From: Amphibalanus amphitrite
Lineage: Eukaryota; Arthropoda; Thecostraca; Balanomorpha; Balanidae
Reading direction: 5' to 3'
NCBI RefSeq assembly: GCF_019059575.1
Contig: NW_024881967.1
Span: forward strand, 1-64,000
DNA: 64,000 nucleotides
A program made the position numbers and the translations under genes. A model generated the notes under the pieces. The model had not been told where the DNA came from. It searched no databases and saw only the letters and a program-made list of their open reading frames with translations. Positions 13,621-23,580 of the stretch are shown in pieces (the stretch's first letter is position 1; every line of letters begins with the position of its first letter).

Positions 13621-14410
13621 GGGTCCATCCAGAGCCGCGACCCAGCAGAAGGGGCCAATATTTTCGCCAAATCTGGTTCAAGTGTTGCGTTTTTCAGCGG
13701 CTGAATCCGGCCCTGACAGAAGGATTGGTAAAGCACTGCTCCGTTCAGCCACACGGCAGGCACGAACCGGTGGCAAGTCGTGGCGCATTGGAGGCGAATC
13801 GTGGCGCATGAGTGGCGAATCTGACGCGATCGTGCCCCCAGACATCCGCCCGCATCTCAACGGCGACCCCCGTCGGATCGGTTTGTGCATGGCCTGTCAG
13901 ACAAAGACGGAACATTGCTGTGTGTTCTGACCAAACATATTCGCACTGGTCTGACTTAATGCTACATTTCATCATGCAGTACAGATAGTTTTATTCCCAG
14001 CCTGAGGGCTTATGCCAAAAGCATTTTTTATTGTTTTAAAGTAGGTACTTAACCTTTTTTGGCTCCACAAAGCCATGAAAATAACAGATAAGCCCTAGAA
14101 GTGGCGTTGCTGAATGTGCGCAAATGCAGATGCAAAACGATCATAAATAACAACTCAATCTAGGTCGATTTTGTTCCTTTTCCTTTTGTTCCTTCACAGC
14201 GAACGCCTTTTTCTGCCTTAAAACTTCTTTGAAAAAAATACTCCGAATGTGTCCGCAAACCTTTTTTCGATAAAAATATATGAACAGTGGCCCAGAAACG
14301 ACAACAAACCGCCGCTTGATGCTCGGTAGCCCGGAAGCACCGAAGGGATTCAGAAGTATACTGAGCTAAGACTGACTGGAGGAGCCTCGGGTACACATCA
14401 GCATACAAGT
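13621..14410. other. Non-coding, no gene recognised
   Basis: A transition from GC-rich to AT-rich DNA. Around 13,770-13,820 there is a short internal repeat (GTGGCGCAT and GGCGAATC motifs, twice each). No gene seen. Confidence 0.4.
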
Positions 14411-14567
14411 CACCGCTGAGGACAGGAGCGGTGACGCGGGCTGAGCTGCGCCAGCTCGGGACCGTCTGCCGGCCTCGGCAGCCCGCCCGATACGGGCTGC
14501 TCAGCCGGCGGCGCGTCTCCGTTTACGACACAGCTCGGCCGCATACTAAGCTGCGGCGAGCGTTCAC

Positions 14568-14588
14568 TGTGGGAACCAGCGGCAGGTG
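14568..14588 (+). promoter_or_regulatory. Composite site: Su(H) + N6 + GCAGGTG
   Basis: TGTGGGAA, spacer CCAGCG, GCAGGTG. The spacer differs by one base from that at 13,158. Confidence 0.65.
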
Positions 14589-14794
14589 GGCCGCGAGACG
14601 CTTATCTGATCCCGCGGCGCATTCCTCCGACCAGGGGCGCGTCCCGCCCGCCGCCGCCGAGCCGAGACGACGCGCCGACGACAGCCGGCGACGACGGAGC
14701 GTCGCTGTCGACGACACCCCTGCAGACGCCGCGGATACGGATTCTGAGCAGTAATCGCCACGCACTTTTAGAATGTGGATCGCTCATGATTGTT

Positions 14795-14820
14795 CAATAC
14801 AATACAATACAATACAATAC
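14795..14820. repeat. (AATAC)n microsatellite
   Basis: Five uninterrupted copies of a pentanucleotide inside the GC-rich island. Confidence 0.9.
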
Positions 14821-15546
14821 GCCGACGAAGAGGGTCGGTTTCATGGGAACGGGAGCAGAACTCCGCGTGGGATGATATCTGGCGGTGTGTCGGCTTATCG
14901 GAGCTTTTCCCGCGGTGGTGAGGAAAGTCGGTGGCCGGTGGTGGTGGATCAGCAGGAACAGAAGGATGATTGGCCGTCATTGACGGCTCGGGCAGTCGGT
15001 AATGGGTGTGGGAGAGGCGGCCCGGTGGCTCTCCCAGGCGGTCCGGGTCCGCCCTCCCACCCAGCGGGTCCGCCCCTCGCACTCAGTCCACGATCGGTAT
15101 CGGTCGATCGGACAGCAGACGTCGGCACGGGTTCGGTTTCCACTGGTCTCCCCGGGGCCCTGTCGCTGCCTTGTTGGCCACTCAGGCCGTCCAAACAGCT
15201 TTACCACAAGACAGCTGATGGACAGGAAGACAGGAGGCCCAACAATCACTTCTGCTGTGCAGCTTGCATGCTCTTTGTTACGGGCTGAAATAAAACAATA
15301 TAAAATAACCCTTAGTGCCGTCTCCCCACCCTCTGTCCCGTATCTCTCATCAGTGCACCACCGTTTAGCAATAACGCCACCCTCCGAGCCTCCGTGGAAG
15401 CCCCCTCCCCTCCCGTCCCCACCTCATCAGCGTCTGCAGTCGGCCGGCTTCCTGAGCCGCCCGGCAGCCACCCATATGGACCCTCCGGGGGCGCCCAAAT
15501 CACTCTCGGTTGGCCCTCGGCGCCCGCATGCTCGACCGGCTCGCTC

Positions 15547-15567
15547 CGTGGGAGAATCGGGCAGGTG
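15547..15567 (+). promoter_or_regulatory. Composite site: Su(H) + N6 + GCAGGTG
   Basis: CGTGGGAG, spacer AATCGG, GCAGGTG. First of three composites within 158 bp. It starts exactly 40 bp before the next. Confidence 0.65.
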
Positions 15568-15586
15568 CCGCCGAGGAGGTCCGATC

Positions 15587-15607
15587 CGTGGGAGCCGGCG
15601 GCAGGTG
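15587..15607 (+). promoter_or_regulatory. Composite site: Su(H) + N6 + GCAGGTG
   Basis: CGTGGGAG, spacer CCGGCG, GCAGGTG. The spacer equals that at 13,158. Confidence 0.65.
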
Positions 15608-15683
15608 GAGGCGGCCGCGGCTGTTCGGCGGCCTCCTCGGCCCCCCGCCGGCGCCGCGCCGCCGCCTCTGACCCAGTGGCGGC

Positions 15684-15704
15684 CGTGGGAGTCTGCGGCA
15701 GGTG
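15684..15704 (+). promoter_or_regulatory. Composite site: Su(H) + N6 + GCAGGTG
   Basis: CGTGGGAG, spacer TCTGCG, GCAGGTG. Third member of the 15.5-15.7 kb cluster. Confidence 0.65.
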
Positions 15705-15860
15705 GTGCAGCGCCGCGGCCGTAATCGCGCCCGTGATGCTGCTCCGGATTACACCGATTACGGGTGGATCAAGACGCTGTGCGGGCGCGCCCGGCCGGTC
15801 ACCGTCGCCGGCGGCGGACCGGGCCAGATCGGAGCCTGATTGAGAGGCCGCCGGATTGAT

Positions 15861-18640
15861 GAACTCGCCCGAGAGGGTTGTCACCGATGATGGACGGCCC
15901 CGCTCAGCTGAAGGACGGGTGGAGGACGAGGAACCAGCTGGGATGGCGCGGATTAGGGCTGTTTGTGTGGGGAGTGAGCGCCGTAGCAGATAATTGCGTT
16001 TGTTTGATAGATAAGAAGCTCTCGATCGATGAAAGTGGTGTTAAATCTGAACGGTGACAAGGTGAAGAAGTTATTAGTGAGGCGGTGAAGTGAAAACACG
16101 TTTGTGGAAAACGTTAGCCACAAATTGATTCTTTTTGCCAATGACACAGCCGTCTTGGGGCGTTTTGTTAGCGTTGTTTGGCTTACAATCATACACGGCT
16201 GAAAACATTCCACTTCCAATTAATGAAATTAGGAAAATTAAGAAAATAACCAAACTATGTCCTATATATGTCCTTGTAACGAATACATATCAACAGTCCC
16301 ATCATATATCATAGAAATGAGCGGCTCTGAGTTTTGAATGGCCCCCTATACCCTGAACAACCAGCTGCTCGTCCAAAGTTGGTAAGGAAGCCTCACCTCC
16401 GCCCATTCATTGCGATGGGCTGAAGGATAATGCAGCCGTGTTACCTTACGCCACCTGTCCCATTGCAAAACCGCTGGACATTAGTCCTGCTTACAGCCTG
16501 CCATTCATCTGACAATGTTCAGTGTTGTTCTCTACAAATGATGTCAGCATATAATGTGGCATTTAATTCTAGGACACGACCAAATGCCAGCTGATTCATT
16601 GCGCCGGTCGTCATATGCGTTGACAGGCGAGAAGCGGCATTTTTCACAATTTGCACATTACATAGCTGCTTTTAGCTGGGAAATATGAACGTCAGCTGTA
16701 CTGTACCATATTGTATCTTATAACTTAGTACGGCTGGCTGAGACGCTGCGCTTGTCGTGAAAGGTCTGTTGATTATGTATATTCCGGCGTTTTAATTTTA
16801 GCTGCGTTTTATAGCGGCGTTTTTCGTGAAAAAAAATATGAATAAATAGTTTGCGATTCCAAAAAACCATGATAGGTACTATAAAAGACTTTCACTCAGA
16901 ATGACAGCTTAAAACATGGTAATGTCCTCCAGACCGATCGATACTAAAAAAAACGATATCACTCAGGTCCCGAAAGATTTCAACAGCCCTAACAGTGTTG
17001 AAAAATATGAGAATTGAGGACAAATGATGTTTTGCAACACATCAAGCACAATATAGCCTTCCACATCCAAACTGGGCTCTGCTTAGAACATTGCAATTAT
17101 TCCCATAACTTTGTAGCATGGTATATTTTAAGCGTGGCTGCACATGGGAAATAATCCACAGATCACGCACTAGGTCTCCAGTCAAGGTTCCTTCAAGTCA
17201 GTACTTATATAATCCATCATTCACCTAATGGTGTTACACGCGTAAATACTTTTGCGTGCCGAGTGCGGCTTATCGTGTCACGTATATATCAACGTTCTCT
17301 ATAATCTCCCAAGCTGCACAGAAAACGATTGTTCATTTGAAGGTGTGTCTTGCATATTTACGTATTTAGCTATGCACTGGGGATTAAGGCTGTCACCAAC
17401 CCACTTAGCAGGTCAATCCAATCCGATCCAAGATCAAATATAGGCAGGATTTTGCTTGTCAGGACACTCCCCTTTAACGTTGGTACAGTGGATGTGCGAC
17501 TTCGCTGAAAATTGCTAGAGCCGTTTGATAATTAATTCAACGACAGCTGAACATGAGTCACAAAACAGCCGGCCCATTGATGAAACTTGTATCCATGTGG
17601 AAAAACTGCGAAATAATCCGTTAAGAAAACTTACTATGCGGTATGCATCATGTGCTGGCTTAACATGGCAAAACATGAGCAAAATACCAACTTTTTACCG
17701 AATTCTGAGCCTCTTTTACATTAGTGAGGATTCATAATACCAACAAAATACCAAACTCTTCCTCACTCACTCGTCTCGACTGGCTTGCATATTGTGATTT
17801 GAAAGCTAGTTCTTTTTCAAAAATTTCTTAAGTTTCGTATTTGTTATGTATGAAACACCGAAACGCAAGCCACTAAAACTTGGATTGATCCTCCCCCGTT
17901 GTGACTAGCGTGGCGGTCTTTTTTCGATCACATCACTATTGAGATGCAGGTGGCACCGATACTATCACGCCTGTTGTGGCCACCGTAAATTATACCTTAT
18001 CACAAATCTAAACCCAAGTAACGGCATTCACGACCACGCTCTCAAAGCCAGCGTACTTTGGGTGTAATCTGGCAAATATTGACTGGAGCTGGCCCTCCGA
18101 AATTTACTTAGGTCTACGTACGAGTAGCTGATCAGTGATCAAATAGCATACCTCGACTGGCCTGTGAGTGAAGTTTGTGCAGTGTGCGCCGCGCGTCTCT
18201 ATCAGAACCGATACTCGGCGTGGCTCGGTTCTGGTAAACGTGATTTTTCTCTGCTTTCCACGACCAGCCGATTATTGTGACGTGGCTGAGGCCGAGAATG
18301 CTTGAACGACGCCAGAACAGATGCATTTTAGCATCACATCATGCGAATTTGTGAGCATGAGTCAGTGCGTGTGTGAACGTAAGCCACTCCTATAGACCTA
18401 TCACGTACAGATTAGAGGGCGCAAATTGCGATCGCTGCATTTTTTTTTTTTTGCACTAGCTCTTAGAGTGCGAAACTATAGATATATCACATAGGTAAGC
18501 ACACTTAATGAAGACGCATTGCATTAGAAACCAGATTGACCGCCCCTGATGTTATCATCCACTCAAAATCATTCGTTCTCCGAGGTTTACTCTGCAACAG
18601 ATGATATGAACTTTTTTGGGTAAATGGGTGCCATCACTTG
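15861..18640. other. Non-coding, no gene recognised
   Basis: AT-rich DNA with no Su(H)-type sites noticed and no exon, RNA gene or transposon end recognised. Confidence 0.45.
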
Positions 18641-19480
18641 CATATCACACCAGTCAGCGCTCTTTTCCTGACACTGCCCCCGAACCTTTGTGCCGCTCCT
18701 CTCGATTCCAGGAGAGGAGGCTCGATAAATGCATGCTTTGTTTCCTTCCCTATCAGCTCCCGCAGTTTCCTCTGGTACCCTGCCGCTCTAGTTCCCAGAC
18801 CTGGGGCCGCCGACCCCTGCAGATCCCGGTGTCCCGGCGGTCGGTCGACGCAGGCACGCGGCCTTGCCAGCCGATCGATATCACTGCTCCACCACCGGGC
18901 CCATCGGCACGCGCGTGGGAACCGGCCTTTAAAGCGCTCAATGGCGCCGACACGGGCGCACGTGCCGCTCGCATTCCGGAGCATTGAAGCGCCGGGCGCA
19001 GCACCTGACCCGGTGGAACGCCGCGGGCCGGGCCGGGGGAGCCGGCGCCCCGGGCGTCCCGGCGCCCGGGGCGGCAGCCGGCCCGCGGGGCGCGCGGCGA
19101 CGGCCCGCATTCCGACGCAGGGGACCACACCTGTCGGAATGCGGTCCGGCCGACGCCGTGGGCGCGTCGGAATGCACGCGACAGACGGCCGTCGGTGCTT
19201 TGGAATTCACGCGTGCAAACGTCGGCGTCGGCGTCGTCGTCGCCGGCGTCGGTGTCGAAACGAACAGCGGCAGCTGTGGAGGTGCGGTACGGTGAGCGCG
19301 GATGGCCAGCGCAGGCACCGGTGTCGATATGAGCACCATGAGGTGTTCCCCAAGGCTGCGCGGCCCAAAACTGTGTCAGACGGCTGGTGGGCGGCCTGAT
19401 GGAGCCCGAGGCGGCGGTAAAAAGTGCCTTACTCTCCAGCTGCCACGCACGAGCCGTGAGGCACCTCCTCTTGCTCGAGT
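18641..19480. promoter_or_regulatory. GC-rich island with one Su(H)-type site
   Basis: CGTGGGAA at 18,914-18,921 is followed by CCGGCC, close to the composite spacers, but then by TTTAAAG, so the E-box half is missing. CACGTG lies at 18,959-18,964. Several overlapping open frames on both strands reflect GC composition. Confidence 0.35.
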
Positions 19481-21010
19481 TATGTAAATTACCGGACGCT
19501 ACACAATGGAGCGCGCTGCCAGGTATGCGGCGACTAGCCAGAGCGGTGGGCGGAGAAAGGTAGAAAATTGGGAGATCGGATAAGGCAGGCGTTGGGCGCT
19601 GCGCGAGCCAGGTCCACAGGGTATTTCCTGTCGTGTGAGATCGACTTTTATGGCGTGAAATTGGGTCGATTTACGGCTGATACACATGTAAGCGGGCCGT
19701 TACCTGAGTGGTAGTAATTAGAAGGGACAGCGAATAGTTGGTCAGCCGCACAATGCGTCGGATGACTCGGACCGAACTAGATCACAACACGAAAGGGCAA
19801 TCGAAACGGCCGTTTGACGAATTGCGTTTGGACGTTTGGTATTCGCCGCGGCTGCTTGTGGCTCCATTGTACTGTCAGGTGGAATAAAGCACCGCAAAAC
19901 ATCGCGGCAGATTACTGTGAACGAGATTCATGAGCTTTTTTACAGACGGTGATGTGAAGTCAAACTTTTTGTGCACGTATGGGATGTGTCATACAGACTT
20001 AGCGAGTGCTCGTATGGTAAGGTATGGTATTCTATAATGTAGGTAAATGACTGATTCAAGGTGAAACCGAAAAATTGTGACATTTGGTTCTCCCGTTCTC
20101 TGAAAAAGCGTGCGACTTATATGTGATATTCAGTGTTAAAAAGGAAGAGCAACACGACTAACCTAGCCTGCATTTCGGTGAATGCTTACATCATCTGCTC
20201 AGTGCTTTCAGTGGCCCATTCAGTGTTGTCATTCCAAGCCAAATTGATGGACGGTATTGGTGGCCGCTTAGCATAATCTGCAAGAGACAAGATAGTAGCA
20301 AAATGGTTAGCGACGAGCGGCAAACGCCATACATCGTGACATGAACGGCTATCTATTATTCAGCTAGCCCGGCCCTGCATCCGATCAGCGAAATCATTTG
20401 TCATTTGTCAAATACCGCCGTGTCCCCACACTGTCCAATGATATGTAAGCTTTCTCCAAGAACGATGATATGTGATGTAAGTTGTAGGCCGTGCTGTCCG
20501 ATTATTATGTTCGGTAGTGCAAAAACGTCATTGGCTTATTTTGAGCGTGAAAGCTTGCAATTCAATGGAAAAATAAACGTACAGAGCGAAAAAAGTTAGC
20601 AGACAGTAGGCACTCAGTGACCATTTGCCAGCACCCATACACCTGTTCTGCCAAATTGCTGCAATTCTGAGTTCCGTGCATTTGAGACGGCCCATCGTAT
20701 GTATATTGACATCGTAGGCGTTTGAGATGGCCCACTGTGTCCGTGTCCTACAGAAGCCCGTGGTCAGAATTTATTAAAAATACGTAGGACCTGCCGATTG
20801 TCGAACTCAATATGACTCATCATGATTGTTGTTTAGAGATAACCTTGCCGGCATAGGATTCATGGATATTTCTATTCTTATTTTATTTTCACTGCGCTGC
20901 CATGTGCCGTGTGCGGATGCCACATGGCCGAGGTCAATGAGGAATCTTTCCTCCATAGCTAAGATGGCTCCACGCAAACACCACACATGGCCCGCTAATC
21001 CAGCGCCTGT
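19481..21010. other. Non-coding, no gene recognised
   Basis: AT-rich. Two worn copies of a TTTGAGA-GGCCCA segment lie near 20,680-20,740. No gene seen. Confidence 0.4.
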
Positions 21011-21276
21011 CCTTGTGCTGTCTGTCAGTGGTGCCGCTGTCTTCAGAGGCAACCCTGCGCCCTCATCTCCCCCCTCCCGGCAGCCCGCGTCAGCAGTCAT
21101 CGGAGCCGGCCGAGCGCGCGGTCGGCGCTTTTTCCCGCCGTCTTCGGGACAGCGCCGCGCCGCGTCCCTCCGTCTTCAGGCTCCGTCTCGGGCCGGCCGC
21201 CCGCTGCGCGAGCACTGCACGTGCGCCCTCCCCCTCCCCTCACCCCGCCCCACTATACGGCGCCCCCACTACGCGC

Positions 21277-21307
<31 letters not shown>

Positions 21308-21548
21308 ATCTGGGCGCCAGGTGCGTCGCGCCTCGCGCGCTGTGGGAATGTCTGCGTTCCCACGCCGCGGCGGCCGCCCCCCGCGCGCCGGGCGCCGCGC
21401 GCACCTGGCGGCCGCCGCTTAAAACCGGCCGCCGCCGCCGCCGTCGGCATTACGGTCTGAGCCGGCGAGCGGTGAGGAGCTCCAGCGAGAGAGGCGATAT
21501 CAGTGAGCGAGACACGTGCTGACGAGCGGTGAAACGAACAGAGACGAG
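21011..21548 (+). promoter_or_regulatory. Promoter and 5' UTR of the E(spl)/HES gene
   Basis: This CpG-rich block precedes the start codon. It holds an E-box CAGGTG (21,318-21,323), an inverted Su(H) pair (21,341-21,364), CACCTG (21,402-21,407) and a TATA-like TTAAAA near 21,419-21,424. CACGTG occurs at 21,218-21,223 and 21,513-21,518, suitable for HES autorepression. An initiator-like TCAGTG lies near 21,500. The transcription start is not determined. Confidence 0.6.
21341..21364. promoter_or_regulatory. Inverted Su(H)/CSL pair in the HES promoter, 8-bp spacer
   Basis: TGTGGGAA and TTCCCACG face each other across TGTCTGCG, about 185 bp upstream of the start codon. Promoter-proximal Su(H) pairs are a hallmark of direct Notch targets of the E(spl)/HES family. 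The 8-bp spacer is about half the classical SPS spacing, roughly one helical turn shorter. Confidence 0.6.
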
Positions 21549-22432
21549 ATGGCACCCTGCCAAGTGATCCCTTCGGAGTCGGCGAGCCCCAGCGACTACA
21601 AAAAGGTGAGCATCGGCTGCAGTTTTTTATTACAGCATCTTAAAATCTACTTTTTGCAATTTGTACTTTAAAAATATTTCGAGTTCAATGCTTTGTTCTC
21701 CTTTTACGTTTCAACGCTTAGTTTCACCATTAGTCGCATGGAATTGTTCTCGCCCATTGCCTGCTGTCACTGTTTGCACATTGGACAAGGTCTTGACGGT
21801 CTCTTTCCGCTGTTCCTCAGGTTCTGAAACCTCTGCTGGAGCGTCGGCGTCGGGCGCGCATCAACCGCTGCCTGGACCAGATGCGCGACCTCATGGTGGA
21901 CGCGCTGTCCATGGAGGGCGACAGCGCCGCCAAGCTGGAGAAGGCCGACGTCCTGGAGCTGGCTGTGCGTCACCTTCAGAAGCTGCAGGCGCAGCGGCGC
22001 GCCGCCGCCCCCGCTGCCCCGGCCGCGCCGGCCGCCAGCCCTCAGATCGAGCTGGATCGGTACCGCGCCGGGTTCTCCGCCGCCGCCACCGTCGTCAGCC
22101 GGGCCCTGGCCTTCACCCCTGGCGTGGACGTGGAGCTGGGCACCCGCGTGATGCAGCACCTGGGCAGCTCGTTCCGCGCGCTCGACCAGCGCCGGCTGTC
22201 TGCGCCGCTGACGGTGGAGGTGCCCCAGTTCCGCACCCGGGTGCCGGTGACGGCGTGCCCGGCCAGCCCGGCCGACAGCTGCAGCTCTGGCTACTCGAGC
22301 GGCGCCGACAGCGGTCTCCTCACCGTGGTGACTCCGGTGTCTGCGGCCCCGCGCGCGCCGGCCTCCTCCCAGTGCAGCCCCAGCCCGCTGAACCTGAAGC
22401 TGGGCGACGAGGGTATGTGGCGGCCATGGTGA
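21549..22432 (+). CDS. E(spl): Enhancer-of-split/HES bHLH-Orange transcriptional repressor (two exons)
   Basis: Exons are 21,549-21,605 and 21,821-22,432, giving 222 residues. The 215-bp intron has a GTGAGC donor and a CTCAG acceptor and keeps phase 0. The second exon opens with the basic region (about residues 20-36). This carries the proline typical of Hairy/E(spl) proteins (P23, in KPLLER). Helix-loop-helix follows to about residue 75, containing the family block AKLEKADVLEL. An Orange domain lies at about 98-140. A serine-rich SSGYSSGADSG segment (about 175-185) resembles the phosphorylated tail region of E(spl) proteins. The protein ends in WRPW, the Groucho-binding tetrapeptide. The family acts in the nucleus as Notch-induced repressors of proneural genes. 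Su(H) sites lie in the promoter and K-boxes after the stop. Class and splice sites are seen directly. Orthology to a particular E(spl) member is not established. Confidence 0.95.
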
Positions 22433-22505
22433 ACGGGCTGTCGCAGCTCGGCGCTGCCGGAGGGCTTTCAGAGACTGCCCGGCCATGGGGGCCGAGAGGG
22501 GCGTG

Positions 22506-22529
22506 CTGTGATATTGGGCCGCTGTGATA
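22506..22529 (+). promoter_or_regulatory. Two K-boxes in the HES 3' UTR
   Basis: CTGTGATA occurs exactly twice (22,506-22,513 and 22,522-22,529), starting 74 bases after the stop codon. The K-box (cUGUGAUa) is the known post-transcriptional element of Drosophila E(spl) transcripts, recognised by miR-2/6/11/13-type seeds. Neither a GY-box (GTCTTCC) nor a Brd-box (AGCTTTA) was seen in the next 250 bases. Confidence 0.75.
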
Positions 22530-23580
22530 ACTGTTTGCTTTTTGTGTGCTTTGTTTGTAGTCAAGTTGTTTGTGCAGAGGTGACGTTCAGTTTCATTCAA
22601 GGCTGTACAATACACCTTATGATGTGTGTTATATCATGCTTTTTTAGCTCATGGGTAACTAGAGGATGTAATAAGGGGACGGTCCTCATTGTACGAACAT
22701 AACCGGTACGCCTGCTGAAGCGTATACAGAGCTGCACGATCACGCACCGATACAACAACTATCCGAGAGCGTGACCGCAGCAGAAGGCTAACGTAGGCCG
22801 TAGGTAGGTACAAAAAAGGTTGCATCATGAGAGGAATAATTTTTAATTAACGCGCAACCGACGGACGGGCCACCAGCGCGGGAAGGAATAATGCTTATCA
22901 AAGTTAACGGGTTTAGAAACAACACGTGCATTACATCAACACATCAGGGCAGTCGCACTCAGGACTATCACAGGTTAAATTGAGAGATCCGATTGTGCGC
23001 CATTAGATAATTACGCAAAACATTATTCCCGATTCTCTGCTAAAACGCGGTAACGAGATAACGTCGCGTAGTGCGTACCGAAATCAACCATAACTAATAA
23101 CTATACTGGTTGACAAGACGAGCTCCCTTCCCTAGGCGCATAACCTGAACCAATACCCAGGAAGGACCGTCCGTCGAATACCGGCTACAATCACGGATAT
23201 TTTCGCTGAAGGAGTACATACCTTACCTTTATGATACTAGCAAAAGACAGCGCGAGAGCGTGAATTATCCGATGCAACTGCAACAGCAAGAGTTGGGCAC
23301 AAAATGAGCTTTATAGTCGTCGCGCCCTGAATCCACAATAAACAACAGCAAGGCGATGTTACCGTAACATTTAACATTAACATCGAGCCTAACGTGAAGG
23401 TACCGCCCTATGGAATTCTGAATTCTAAATACTTGTGAGCTAAAAGGAACTTTTTTTGCCAGACTAAGAACTTCATGAAATGATGAAATCTGAGGGGTGA
23501 TTTGAAATCAATAGACCACCCTATTTTAATTGGAGGCTACGTAAACAGCGAAAACAGCTTAAAACAAACAGCGAAAACAG
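22530..23580. other. HES 3' region and non-coding DNA
   Basis: Probable remainder of the HES 3' UTR followed by AT-rich DNA. No clear AATAAA was found close to the K-boxes, so the transcript end is not placed. No other gene seen. Confidence 0.4.

Larger units (their letters stand above)
14430..15860. promoter_or_regulatory. GC-rich island with four composite Su(H)+E-box sites
   Basis: The densest candidate regulatory island. Composite sites lie at 14,568, 15,547, 15,587 and 15,684. A degenerate fifth starts at 15,007: TGTGGGAG, 6 bp, then CCCGGTG, which is 5/7 identical to the E-box. Long open frames cross the island on both strands, but they are low-complexity and have no family resemblance. 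Confidence 0.5.

Noticed and set aside
14773-15884. Open frames of 149-240 residues on both strands
   Set aside because: GC-rich, low-complexity, overlapping on opposite strands and without any family motif or splice context. The island is better explained by its regulatory motifs.
18634-19399. Frames up to 253 residues in a GC-rich island
   Set aside because: Arg/Gly/Ala-rich composition with equal openness on both strands; no recognisable domain.
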